Assembly: GCF_900141905.1 (NCBI RefSeq)
Contig: NZ_FQZF01000003.1
Span: 186,001 to 250,000, forward strand
Length of the DNA: 64,000 nucleotides
Direction of reading: 5' to 3'
DNA from: Muricoccus roseus
Lineage (GTDB): Bacteria; Pseudomonadota; Alphaproteobacteria; Acetobacterales; Acetobacteraceae
How positions within the stretch are numbered: the first letter of the stretch is position 1; every line of letters begins with the position of its first letter. Position numbers and translations under genes: made by a program. Below are positions 53,901 to 61,814 of this stretch, in pieces. A model generated the notes under the pieces. The model did no database searches. It had not been told where the DNA came from and saw only the letters and a list, made by a program, of their open reading frames with translations.

Positions 53901-55210
53901 GGCAGCCCGGCCAGCGTGGCCGCGATCTCCTGCGCCTCAGCCGTCAGCCGGGCCTCGGCGGTCTCGGCATCATGCACCACCGTGCTGGCATGGGCGTGGT
54001 CGGCCTGGATCTGGGCCAGGCGCCCCGCGGCGGCGTCCAGCGCGGCGCGGGCGCGGGCCTCGGCGGCGGCCAGCCCCTCGCCCTCCACCCGGCGGCGCTC
54101 CAGCGCGGTGCGGGCATGGGCCTCGGCGGCGCGGGGGCCGGGAAGCGCCATCTCGGCCGCATGGGCGCGGCGGGTGGCGGCCTCGGCGGCGGCCTCGGCG
54201 GCCTTGGTGGCGGCACGCGCGGCGTCCAGCGCATGGCGGGCCGAAAGCAGCTGCCCCTCGGCGCGGGCGGCCAGCAAGGCCATCCACTCCGCCTCGGCCG
54301 CGCGGGTCAGGCCGGAGAGGTTACGGTAGCGGGCGGCCTGGCGGGCCTGCTTCCGCAGGTTTTCCCGCTGCGTCTCCAGCTGGGTCCGCAGGTCGTCGGC
54401 GCGGGTGAGGTTGTTCTCGGCCTGGCGCAGCTTCAGCTCCGCCTCGTGCCGCCGCGCGCGGAGGCCGGCGGTGCCCGCCGCCTCCTCAAGCACGCCCCGC
54501 CGCTCCTCCGGCTTGGCGCCGATCAGCGCGGCGACGCGCCCCTGGCTGACCATGCCCGAGGCCCGGGCGCCGGAGCCGATATCGGCGAAGAGCGTCGCCA
54601 CATCGCGCCCGCGCGCTTCCTTGCCGTTGATCCGGTAGCCCGTGCCGGCGCCACGCTCGATCCGGCGGGTGATCTCCAGCTCCGCCGCCTCGGCATTCGG
54701 GGGCGGGGCGAGGCCTGCGGCCTCCTCCAGGCTCAGGGTCACCTCGGCTTGGTTGCGGCCGGCGCGGGTGGAGGTTCCGGCGAAGATGACGTCGTCCATC
54801 TCGCCGCCGCGCATGTGGCGGGCGTTGGATTCGCCCATGGCCCAGCGCAGGGCCTCCACGACATTCGACTTGCCGCAGCCATTGGGGCCCACGATGCCCG
54901 TCAGCCCCGGGAGCACCTCCACCGTGGTGGCCTCGGCGAAGGACTTGAAACCGGCGATCCGAAGGCGGGAGAGGGTGGCGGTGCGCGGCTTGCGCGGACC
55001 GTCCTCCTCCTCCGGAGCCCCCTCCCCATCCGCCCCGGCCACCGCTTCGGAAGCCGCGGCTTCGGCAGCGGCGGCTTCGGCGGCGGGGGACCCGGGCGCC
55101 CCGCCCTCGGCGGCAGGCGCGGCCCCCTTCGCCGCGGGGTCGGCCGCCGCCTCCCCCGCCGGGCTTTCCAGGGCCTCGGCCCCGGCCATCTCGACGGGGT
55201 TGTTGTCCAT
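50987..55210 (-). CDS. smc: Chromosome segregation ATPase SMC
   Basis: Condensin core ATPase, 1407 residues, longer than the usual 1150-1200. Order: an Ala/Glu-rich, non-conserved N-terminal tail (about 1-75), N-terminal head with Walker A GIVGPNGCGKSN (about 104), first coiled coil, hinge (about 665-790), second coiled coil, C-terminal head with signature LLSGGEQALTALSL (about 1305) and Walker B VCVLDEVDAPLDD. The coiled coils are strongly enriched in Ala, Glu and Arg. The SMC partner genes scpA and scpB are not in the window. It has a 1-nt TGATG overlap with the DsbA gene upstream. Very long antisense open frames here are by-products of the composition. Confidence 0.96.
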   Translation of the reverse strand: MDNNPVEMAGAEALESPAGEAAADPAAKGAAPAAEGGAPGSPAAEAAAAEAAASEAVAGADGEGAPEEEDGPRKPRTATLSRLRIAGFKSFAEATTVEVLPGLTGIVGPNGCGKSNVVEALRWAMGESNARHMRGGEMDDVIFAGTSTRAGRNQAEVTLSLEEAAGLAPPPNAEAAELEITRRIERGAGTGYRINGKEARGRDVATLFADIGSGARASGMVSQGRVAALIGAKPEERRGVLEEAAGTAGLRARRHEAELKLRQAENNLTRADDLRTQLETQRENLRKQARQAARYRNLSGLTRAAEAEWMALLAARAEGQLLSARHALDAARAATKAAEAAAEAATRRAHAAEMALPGPRAAEAHARTALERRRVEGEGLAAAEARARAALDAAAGRLAQIQADHAHASTVVHDAETAEARLTAEAQEIAATLAGLPARAEAVAERLALAEDAARGAEAEAERAAEAAAEAALAFERFQDARRAAEANLRRLEAESARLEEERAKARAANVSPEALSSAAAEAGNADAALATARGDFERAEAARAAAAAAEADARRAAAAAEADEAAAREAARAAAERARRATEGHERLKREHEQALAACIPAERQEAARREEAEAARAAEAAAEALTDAELARSAAASALSRARSAESEAGATRARAAAEAQGLAALLRAGDSGTAAPILDSVAVPPGLEAALGAAFGEALESPADPKAPRHWRSLPPLDGPRPLPEGATPLADLVQAPPELARALSQIGLIEDEARGPAMQATLAPGQALVARSGGFWRWDGHGANPGAPSAGAERLRQRNRLRAREAARDAAEAALATARAGAEAARTAEAAASAAEQAARNARREAEARLGRARQEASRLAASAALADSRLTALAPALERAAAERAEAETLLDAAKAAQAAVPDAAAARAARDAAVAALRNATAAEEAARQARRAAENRLDAARSAQSALAARAAAAEGRLAALEPQIARLAEQRAEAEATRAAVEEAGAGNADPEQARALALAARTALAEARREEAEARAARLALEAEAERLSERRAALEEEAASWAGRRADAAARLIELSARQEAAAIEAAAAAEAPEEAAALLASAARMLAEVEAAHAEAAQALAAAETEARESAEARRLADAAFAAAREAQARADGAAARAEDEGRSVATRILERLGPDTELPEPPEDLSDAAEEKARRKAERLAREREEMGPVNLRAEVEMAEVEERLANLEKEREEIGHAIAKLRGSIGHLNREGRERLRAVFERVDGEFRALFTRLFGGGRAHLALVGSDDILDAGLEIYAEPPGKKLSSLSLLSGGEQALTALSLIFAVFKCQPAPVCVLDEVDAPLDDANVERLCNLLEAMTEGGTRFLVVTHHPLTMAKMHRLYGVTMQERGVSRLLSVDLGRAVELAEAGAV

Positions 55211-55827
55211 CAGCTGCCGGAGACGCCCGCCAGCTCGGCGAAGCGCTCATAGGTCAGGCTGCCGGGGCTCGGGCGGCCGTTGAACACGAAGGTCGGGGTG
55301 GAGCTCACCTGATGCTCCTGCTGCCCCTTCATGCGCATCTCCAGGATGCCGCGCTGCAGGGCCTGGTCGGCCAGCGCCGCGTCCACCTGCGCGCGGCTCA
55401 TCCCGGCCAGCGCCGCCACCTTGGCGATCTCGCCGATATTGTCGGCGCCGCGCGCGAAGGCCCAGCGATCCTGCGAGGTGAAGAGGGCGCTCACGAAGCC
55501 CTCATAGCGCTCCGCCGGAAGGGAGCGGGCGACGACGGCGGCGGCCAGGGCCAGCTGGTCCAGCGGGAAGTCGCGCCATACCAGGCGCAGCTTGCCCGCC
55601 TCCACCAGCCGAGATTTCACCTGAGGCCAGGTCTGGTTGTGGAAGGCCGCGCAATGGGAGCAGGTGAGGGAGAAATACTCGATCACCGTCACAGGCGCGT
55701 CCGCCCGGCCCGCCGAGCGCTCGCCCAGGCGGGGGTCGGCCGCGTTGCTTCCCTGCGCCAGCGCCAGGCCGGGGGCAAGGGCGAGCATGGGAGTGGCCAG
55801 GAAGAGGTGGCGGCGGGCGATGCTCAT
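55210..55827 (-). CDS. DsbA-family thiol-disulfide oxidoreductase
   Basis: Secreted thioredoxin-fold protein of 205 residues. The signal peptide MSIARRHLFLATPMLALAPG cleaves near LALAQG. The active site is CSHC at residues 56-59, the helical insertion follows, and the cis-Pro loop is SSTPTFVFNG. It resembles the DsbA/BdbD group that oxidises or isomerises periplasmic proteins. It is located between the DUF721 gene (4-nt overlap) and smc (1-nt overlap), an order common in alphaproteobacteria. Confidence 0.94.
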   Translation of the reverse strand: MSIARRHLFLATPMLALAPGLALAQGSNAADPRLGERSAGRADAPVTVIEYFSLTCSHCAAFHNQTWPQVKSRLVEAGKLRLVWRDFPLDQLALAAAVVARSLPAERYEGFVSALFTSQDRWAFARGADNIGEIAKVAALAGMSRAQVDAALADQALQRGILEMRMKGQQEHQVSSTPTFVFNGRPSPGSLTYERFAELAGVSGS

Positions 55828-56510
55828 CGGTCCGGGAATTCCGTCCTGTTTCGGCTGTCGGGGTGTCGCGTCTCGGGGGCTCGATAGACCCCGCGCGCCA
55901 ATCTTGCCAGCGCATCCCGCAGTTCGGGGCTACCGACCGTATCCAGCGCGCCACGAACGGTTTCGGGAAGCGGCGCGGCCGCCAGGCGCCGAACGGCGGC
56001 CGGCACGGCGGGCGCCTGCTGGACGAATCGGAGCGTCTGCACCGTCACGGAGCCCAGCGCCGCATTCACCCGGCTGATGAGCTGAGGCGCCAGATGCTGC
56101 AGCTCCATCGCCACCGGGCCGGAGCAGCCGATGGTCAGCGTGCCCGCGGTCAGCCGCTTCGGCACCGTCACGGCGGCGATGGCGGGGCCGACCACCCCCG
56201 CCCAGTCGGCCATCAGCAGGGCGCCCGCCGGGCTGCGCTTCTTGAAGGCGGGGCGGGTCAGGCGCGGGATGAAGCCCCCCAGCGGCCGCAGGCCCAGATC
56301 GGGCCGGCGCGGATCCAGCATCGCCGCCGGGCGGGCGGAAGCCGCGCCGGCCTCGGCCCCTCCAGCGTTCGATGCCGGGGGCTTCGCCGCCGGGCCTTCC
56401 GCCGACGCCTTGGCGGGAACCGCGCGGCGCGCGCGCGCGCGCATGGCGGTCGGGGGGCTTGCCTCCGCCCCCGTCCCGCCCTCCCTTGCTCCCGTTTTGC
56501 CAGCCGCCAT
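55824..56510 (-). CDS. DUF721 (DciA-like) protein
   Basis: The C-terminal 130 residues form a DUF721 domain (LLMADWAGVVGPAIAAVTVPKRL, TLTIGCSGPVAMELQHLAPQLISRVNAAL), related to DciA, which helps load the replicative helicase. The N-terminal half is low-complexity Ala/Pro/Arg. The start is uncertain. ATG 56510 (MAAGKTGA) would overlap the divergent mutY start by 68 nt, whereas ATG 56444 (MRARARRAVPAK) would lie exactly back-to-back with the mutY ATG at 56443 around CATG. A (GC)8 run lies inside this disputed segment. Confidence 0.82.
   Translation of the reverse strand: MAAGKTGAREGGTGAEASPPTAMRARARRAVPAKASAEGPAAKPPASNAGGAEAGAASARPAAMLDPRRPDLGLRPLGGFIPRLTRPAFKKRSPAGALLMADWAGVVGPAIAAVTVPKRLTAGTLTIGCSGPVAMELQHLAPQLISRVNAALGSVTVQTLRFVQQAPAVPAAVRRLAAAPLPETVRGALDTVGSPELRDALARLARGVYRAPETRHPDSRNRTEFPDR
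56427..56442. repeat. (GC)8 dinucleotide tract at divergent mutY/DUF721 starts
   Basis: Sixteen alternating G and C bases directly before the mutY ATG. If the DUF721 gene starts at 56510, the tract lies in its coding region, where slippage would shift the frame. Confidence 0.8.
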
Positions 56511-57654
56511 TCCCACTCCCCCGCCCGCCGGCCCGCTCCTGGCCTGGTATGACCGCCACCGCCGCACCCTGCCCTGGCGCGCCGGCCCGGCCACGGGCGC
56601 GATGCCAGGCGAGCCCGATCCATACCGCATCTGGCTCTCGGAGGTGATGCTTCAGCAGACCACCGTGGCCGCGGTGGGCCCGCGCTACGCCCGCTTCCTC
56701 GCCCGCTTCCCGGATGTCCAGGCACTGGCCGAGGCACCCTGGGAGGATGTGGCGGCCGAATGGGCCGGGCTGGGCTACTATGCCCGGGCCAGGAACCTGC
56801 ACGCCGCCGCCAAGGCCGTCGCCGGGCGCGGCGGCTTCCCGGATACGGAGGCCGGCCTTCGCGAGTTGCCGGGCATCGGCGCCTATACCGCTGCCGCCAT
56901 CGCCGCCATCGCCTTCGGCCGCCCGACCGTGCCGGTGGATGGCAATGTGGAACGGGTGGTGGCGCGGCTCCTGGCCATCCGCGAGCCCCTGCCCGGCGCG
57001 CGGCGGCTGATCGCCCCCATCGCGGCCCGATTCATGGAGCAGGCCGAGCCGCGCGCCCGCCCCGGCGACTTCGTGCAGGCGCTGTTCGACCTCGGCGCCA
57101 CCCTCTGCACCCCCCGGCGCCCGGCCTGCGCCCTCTGCCCCTGGCGGGGGGACTGCGAGGCCCAGCGGCAGGGGATCCAGGAGAGCCTGCCGGCGAAGAC
57201 GCCCAAGGCGGCGCGAAAGCAGCGCCACGGGCTGCACTTCCTCGCCCGGGACCCCGCCGGGCGCCTGCTGTTGCGCCACCGGCCGCCCGAGGGGCTGCTG
57301 GGCGGGATGCTGGAAATTCCCGGCGCGCCCTGGCGGGAGGCGCCCTGGAGCCTGGAGGAAGCCCTGCCCCACGCCCCCCTGCCCGGCCTGGCCTGGGCCC
57401 TGCGGCCGGGCCTGGCGCATCATGGCTTCACCCATATGGACCTCGACATGCGCCTGGCCGAAGCATCCGCGCCGGCCGGGCCCGCCCCGCCGGGCATGGG
57501 CTGGATGGAACCCGCGGTGGCCCTGGCCGCCCTGCCCACCGCCATTCGCCGCCTGCTTCCCCTGGCCGATCCCCCGCTTGCCGAAGGGCCGGAGCCCATG
57601 GCAAGCCGCCCTTCCGGAGCGCGAGGCGCCCGGAAGAAGGGAATTCGAGCATGA
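56443..57654 (+). CDS. mutY: A/G-specific adenine DNA glycosylase
   Basis: Removes adenine mispaired with 8-oxoguanine. 403 residues. The HhH-GPD domain contains WLSEVMLQQTTVAAVGPRY (catalytic Glu), LRELPGIGAYTAAAIAAIAFG (helix-hairpin-helix) and PVDGNVERVVAR (catalytic Asp). A 4Fe-4S loop (CTPRRPACALCPWRGDC) and a C-terminal Nudix-like recognition domain (HGLHFLARDPAGRLLLRHRP, LGGMLEIPG) follow. ATG at 56443 is the first reasonable start; its 5' flank is the (GC)8 run. Overlaps bioY by 4 nt. Confidence 0.96.
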   Translation: MAVGGLASAPVPPSLAPVLPAAIPTPPPAGPLLAWYDRHRRTLPWRAGPATGAMPGEPDPYRIWLSEVMLQQTTVAAVGPRYARFLARFPDVQALAEAPWEDVAAEWAGLGYYARARNLHAAAKAVAGRGGFPDTEAGLRELPGIGAYTAAAIAAIAFGRPTVPVDGNVERVVARLLAIREPLPGARRLIAPIAARFMEQAEPRARPGDFVQALFDLGATLCTPRRPACALCPWRGDCEAQRQGIQESLPAKTPKAARKQRHGLHFLARDPAGRLLLRHRPPEGLLGGMLEIPGAPWREAPWSLEEALPHAPLPGLAWALRPGLAHHGFTHMDLDMRLAEASAPAGPAPPGMGWMEPAVALAALPTAIRRLLPLADPPLAEGPEPMASRPSGARGARKKGIRA

Positions 57655-58172
57655 ACGCCATCCAGGGATTCGCCGCGCGGCCGGCACTCCGCTTCTGGTC
57701 GATGGCCCTGATGGGCTCCGCCGTGCTGGCGGCCTCGGCGCAGGTGAGCCTGCCCATGTGGCCGGTGCCCGCCACGCTGCAGACCCTGGCCGTGCTGCTG
57801 CTCGGCGCGCTGGGCGGCTCGCGCATGGGCGCCGCAGCCGTGCTGCTCTACCTGGCCGAGGGCGCGCTGGGCCTGCCGGTCTTCGCCCATGGCACCGCCG
57901 GCCCCGCCGTGCTGATGGGCCCGACCGCCGGCTTCCTGCTCGGCTTCGTCGCCTCGGCCTGGATCGCGGGCCTGGCCGGGCGCGGCGCGCTGCGCCAGGG
58001 CCTGGTGCTGACCGCCGCCCATCTCGCCGTCTTCGTGCCGGGCGTGCTCTGGCTCTCCACCTTCACCGGGCTGGAGAAGGCCTGGATGGCCGGCTTCCTC
58101 CTCTTCGTGCCGGGCACGGCGGTGAAGACGGCCCTCGCCTTCGCCACGCTGCGGGCGCTGCGCCGGGGCTGA
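57651..58172 (+). CDS. bioY: Biotin transporter BioY
   Basis: S-component of the biotin ECF transporter, 173 residues with about six membrane helices. Typical blocks are AQVSLPMWPVPATLQTLAVLL, LGALGGSRMGAAAVLLYLAEGALGLPVFA and GPTAGFLLGFVASAWIAG. The ATG overlaps the mutY stop (ATGA), so the pair is co-transcribed. No BioM/BioN ATPase and T-component genes follow; in several alphaproteobacteria BioY works alone or with a shared energy module. A strong hairpin follows the gene. Confidence 0.95.
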   Translation: MNAIQGFAARPALRFWSMALMGSAVLAASAQVSLPMWPVPATLQTLAVLLLGALGGSRMGAAAVLLYLAEGALGLPVFAHGTAGPAVLMGPTAGFLLGFVASAWIAGLAGRGALRQGLVLTAAHLAVFVPGVLWLSTFTGLEKAWMAGFLLFVPGTAVKTALAFATLRALRRG

Positions 58173-58199
58173 TCCCGGCACCATCGAAGCGCGGTTGAA

Positions 58200-58229
58200 C
58201 CGCCCGCCCCGGCTTCCCGGGGCGGGCGG
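58200..58229 (+). terminator. Terminator after bioY
   Basis: CCGCCCGCCCCGG (58200-58212) and CCGGGGCGGGCGG (58217-58229) form a perfect 13-bp stem with a CTTC loop, followed by CTTCCGTTT. Confidence 0.75.
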
Positions 58230-58433
58230 CTTCCGTTTCGGGCCTCGCGCCCCGGCCGCCATCGGCATGGCCGGCCATGACGAGCATCATCTTCACAGGA
58301 TGCTTATCGATTCGAAGGCAGACTCAGTGGGGGGCGGCGTGCATAGTTGCGCCGCCACCAGGTTTGACCCCCTACGATCCCTGCCGGAGAATATCCTCCC
58401 GCGCAGAAGCGAAGGAGCAGGACGATCACCGCC

Positions 58434-60614
58434 ATGCAGCCCGCCGGCGAGAACGACACACCGGGCAGGACAGGCGAAGAGGCGGCGCGCCAACTGGCCG
58501 TGGCGGCCTACCAGGCCTCAGGCGTCGAGCCGGGCGCGGATCTGGACCAGATCGCCGAGATGGCGGCGAACATCTTCGAGGCGCCGATGGCGCTGATCAA
58601 CCTGCTCACGGCGAATGAGCTTCTCGTCGTCGCGCGCCATGGCTGCTCGTTCCAGAGCGTGCCCCGACAGATCTCCTTCTGCACGCACACGATCCAGCAC
58701 GATGCCGTGCTCGTCGTGCCCGACACGGCGAGCGACATCCGCTTCGCGCGCAACCCGCTGGTGACCGAGGGGCCCACCATCCGCTTCTATGCCGGTGCGC
58801 CGCTCGTCAGCCCTCTGGGCGGGCACCGGATCGGCACGGTCTGCATCCTCGACACGAAGCCCCGCCCGCCGCTGGACGAGCGGCAGCGGAACCTGCTGCA
58901 GAGCCTCGCCGCGATGGTGATGGACCGCATGGAGATGCGCCGGCTGGACGGCGCACGCCGCGACGGGCTCGCGCGCTTCTCCCGCGTGACGGCGGCTCTG
59001 CCGAGCGCGGTGATCTGCGCCGACGACGCCGGCCGCGTGACCCATTGGAACGAGGCGGCGGAACGCCTCTTCGGCTGGACGGCCGAGGAGGCCGTCGGCG
59101 GGCCGGCCGACCGCATCCTCCCCGCGTCGGACCGCGCCTCCCACGCCGCGCGCCTGCTGCGCCTGTCCGAAACCGGCGGCTCGCCGAACCATGCGCCGAT
59201 CGAGGTCACCGTGCAGCGCCGCGACGGCGGCGTCTTCCTGGCGGAGATGACGCTGGCCTGCTGGCGGGAGGGTAACGGGCACATGGCCTCGGCCGCCATC
59301 CTGAGGGACGTGACCCAGCGGCGCCAGGCCGAGCGCCGCCTGCGCCACCTGGCACATCACGACCCCCTGACCGGCCTCGCCAACCGCGTGCTGCTCTCTG
59401 AGGCGCTCCAGCGCTCGCCGCGTTCCAGCCCCTGCTCCCTGATCCTGCTGGACCTGGACGGGCTGAAGCATGTGAACGACGCCTTCGGCCATGAGGTGGG
59501 CGATGCGCTGCTCCAGGAAGCCGCCACGCTGATGGAGCGCTGCCTCGACCGGCGCGGGCTCCTCGCGCGGCTGGGCGGGGATGAGTTCGCGGTGCTGCTG
59601 CGGGGCGACGCAGCCATGGCCGCCGCCATCGAAGCCGAGCTGCGCGAAACCCTCGCCACCGAGTCCTTCCGGCTGCGGGACCGCAACTTCCGCCTCCTCG
59701 CCAATACCGGCTACGCCACCGCGCCCGGGCTGCAGGCCGATACGCTGCTCGCCAATGCCGACCTCGCCCTGCATCGCGCCAAGGCCCAGGGCAGTGGCAC
59801 CGGCCTGGCCTACCAGCCGGCGATGCGGGCCGAATACCAGGCGCGGCGCACGCTCGAGGAAGAGCTGGAGCGCGCGGTGGAGAACGGGGAATTTACCCTG
59901 TTCTACCAGCCGCAGATCCGCCTGGCAGATGGCCGGATGACAGGGGCGGAGGCGCTGCTGCGCTGGCACCATCCCAGCCGTGGCCTGCTCGCCCCCGGCG
60001 CCTTCCTGCATGTGCTGGAGGCGAGCCCCCTGGCGGGCCGCGTCGGCGACTGGGCGCTCGACCAGGCCTGCCGCCAGGGCGCTGCCTGGCGCGGCGCGGG
60101 GCTTCCGCTTCGGATTGGCGTCAATCTCTTCGCCGAACAGCTCCGCCTCAGCGGCCTGGACGGAAAGGTGGAGGCCGCGCTGCGGCGGCACGGGCTGCCC
60201 CCCACGGCGCTGGAACTGGAGCTGACCGAGACGATCGTGCTGCGGAAGGCCGATTCGCAGCTGGAGCCGCTGCGCCGGTTGCACGCCATGGGCACCGGCA
60301 TCGCCCTCGACGATTTCGGCACCGGCTACGCCTCGCTCTCCACACTCAAGCGCTTCCCCCTCACCCGGCTGAAGATCGACCGCAGCTTCGTCACCGAGAT
60401 CGCGACCGACCGGCATGACGGCGCCATCGTGGAGGCGCTGCTCTCCCTCGGCCGGAACCTGGGGCTGGAGGTCATCGCCGAGGGAATCGAGACCGTGGAG
60501 CAGGAGGCCGCGCTGCGCGGCCGCGGATGCGAGGCCGGGCAGGGTTACCTCTACGGCCAGCCGATGCCGCCCGATGAGCTGCTGGCCCTCGCCCAGGCGC
60601 GCCACGCGGCCTGA
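58434..60614 (+). CDS. GAF-PAS-GGDEF-EAL cyclic-di-GMP protein
   Basis: 726-residue cytoplasmic sensor without membrane segments. Order: GAF about 30-180 (LINLLTANELLVVARHGCSF, FYAGAPLVSPLGGHRIGTVCIL), PAS about 190-310 (VICADDAGRVTHWNEAAERLFGWT), GGDEF about 315-475 (intact GGDEF near 381, so cyclase activity is possible), and EAL about 490-720 (GAEALLRWHHP, LELELTETIV, DDFGTGYASLSTLKRFP, KIDRSFV, AEGIET). Both output domains keep their key motifs, so it could synthesise or degrade c-di-GMP depending on the signal. It is preceded by about 200 bp without a gene and stands alone. Confidence 0.95.
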   Translation: MQPAGENDTPGRTGEEAARQLAVAAYQASGVEPGADLDQIAEMAANIFEAPMALINLLTANELLVVARHGCSFQSVPRQISFCTHTIQHDAVLVVPDTASDIRFARNPLVTEGPTIRFYAGAPLVSPLGGHRIGTVCILDTKPRPPLDERQRNLLQSLAAMVMDRMEMRRLDGARRDGLARFSRVTAALPSAVICADDAGRVTHWNEAAERLFGWTAEEAVGGPADRILPASDRASHAARLLRLSETGGSPNHAPIEVTVQRRDGGVFLAEMTLACWREGNGHMASAAILRDVTQRRQAERRLRHLAHHDPLTGLANRVLLSEALQRSPRSSPCSLILLDLDGLKHVNDAFGHEVGDALLQEAATLMERCLDRRGLLARLGGDEFAVLLRGDAAMAAAIEAELRETLATESFRLRDRNFRLLANTGYATAPGLQADTLLANADLALHRAKAQGSGTGLAYQPAMRAEYQARRTLEEELERAVENGEFTLFYQPQIRLADGRMTGAEALLRWHHPSRGLLAPGAFLHVLEASPLAGRVGDWALDQACRQGAAWRGAGLPLRIGVNLFAEQLRLSGLDGKVEAALRRHGLPPTALELELTETIVLRKADSQLEPLRRLHAMGTGIALDDFGTGYASLSTLKRFPLTRLKIDRSFVTEIATDRHDGAIVEALLSLGRNLGLEVIAEGIETVEQEAALRGRGCEAGQGYLYGQPMPPDELLALAQARHAA

Positions 60615-60635
60615 CGCGCAGCGGCGCGGCCAAGG

Positions 60636-61700
60636 CTAGCCCAGCGCCGAGGCATCCACGCCCAGCCGAGCCGCGTGGGCGCGGAGAGACTCTGCAAGTG
60701 CCGCGGAAACCCGCACCCCCTCCGCCTCGGCCCTGGCGATCAGCCGGGCGGCCTTCTCGCCCGGCAGGCGCACGGGCGCGGCGGGGTCGATCGGCGGGTT
60801 GGCATGGACCTGCCCGGCCAGGAAATCCATCTGGGCCAGGAAGGCGTCGCGCCCCGCGAAAGCCTCGGGGTCGAGGAGCTGGAGGAAGACATTGGCGCCC
60901 CAACGCGTCGGCGCCTCGCGCCGCCCGTGGCCCGCCAGCCCGCCCGTCAGCGCCTCGACCATCAACGCCAGGCCGAAGCCCTTATGGCCCGATTCCACGC
61001 CGCCCAGCAGCATGAGGCTTCCCCGTTTCTCCCCCTTCTCGACCACGGAGGGGTCGCGGCTCGGCCGCCCCTCATGGTCCAGCACCCAGGGATGCTCGAA
61101 CAGCTCGCCCGCCGCCGTCTTCTCCCGCGTCAGGGACAGCGTGGTGACCGAGGCGCAGATATCGACCAGCACGGGAGAATCGCTGGTGGGGAAACCGATG
61201 GCGAAGGGGTTGGGGCTGAACAGCCCCGCCTTGCCGCCGAAGGGCGCGACTATTTTTGTATGCGGCCCGGAGGAAGCGATGATCGCGAGGTAGCCGCGAT
61301 CCGTCGCCTGCTTCGCGAGCGCCGCGAGGCAGCCGATGTGATGGCTCCGCCGGATGGCGAAGGTGACGGTGCCGTGCCGCGGCAGGCGCTCGAAGCCGAG
61401 GTGCAGGGCGCGTTCCATCAGCCACAGGCCCGGCCGGTAGCCGCCATCCCAGACGATGGTGCCGCCCGCGTCGCGCAGCGTCTCCGGCTCTCCCTTCCCC
61501 TCCATCAACCCCCGCTCGATCTGCTCGAGATAGGGGCCGACCTGGGCGAGGCCATGGGTGTGGCGGCCCATCATGTCCGTCAGCACCAGCAGCCGCCCCA
61601 TCGCCTCCGCCTTGCCCTCATCCAGCCCGGCGGCGGCGAAGAGGCCAGCGGCGAGGCGGGCCAACCCGTCATGCGGATGCAGCGAAGCGGGAGTGGTCAT
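60636..61700 (-). CDS. Malate/L-lactate dehydrogenase family oxidoreductase
   Basis: 354-residue NAD(P)-dependent 2-hydroxyacid dehydrogenase of the Ldh2/ureidoglycolate dehydrogenase family. Motifs are LTDMMGRHTHGLAQVGPYL, TFAIRRSHHIGCLAALAK, GLFSPNPFAIGFPTSDSPVLVDI and GVESGHKGFGLALMVEALTGGL. It is an intact relative of the frameshifted gene at 32.6 kb and was used to diagnose the damage there. About 110 bp downstream of the Bug receptor on the same strand, so the two probably serve one hydroxy- or keto-acid pathway under the divergent LysR regulator. Confidence 0.92.
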   Translation of the reverse strand: MTTPASLHPHDGLARLAAGLFAAAGLDEGKAEAMGRLLVLTDMMGRHTHGLAQVGPYLEQIERGLMEGKGEPETLRDAGGTIVWDGGYRPGLWLMERALHLGFERLPRHGTVTFAIRRSHHIGCLAALAKQATDRGYLAIIASSGPHTKIVAPFGGKAGLFSPNPFAIGFPTSDSPVLVDICASVTTLSLTREKTAAGELFEHPWVLDHEGRPSRDPSVVEKGEKRGSLMLLGGVESGHKGFGLALMVEALTGGLAGHGRREAPTRWGANVFLQLLDPEAFAGRDAFLAQMDFLAGQVHANPPIDPAAPVRLPGEKAARLIARAEAEGVRVSAALAESLRAHAARLGVDASALG

Positions 61701-61814
61701 CGGAATGGTTCCGGCGAGGGGCCATGGGGCGCCGCCACGGGCGGCGGGCGCCCGCGGAACACGCGTGTCATGTGGAGCGAACGGGGCGGCCCCGGCGGAG
61801 CCGCCCGGGCGGCG

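Noticed and set aside
51417-54329. Open frame of 970 codons on the plus strand opposite smc
   Set aside because: Ser/Ala/Arg-rich shadow of the Ala-rich SMC coiled coil; no domain resemblance. The same applies to the other long plus-strand frames between 51.4 and 55.3 kb.
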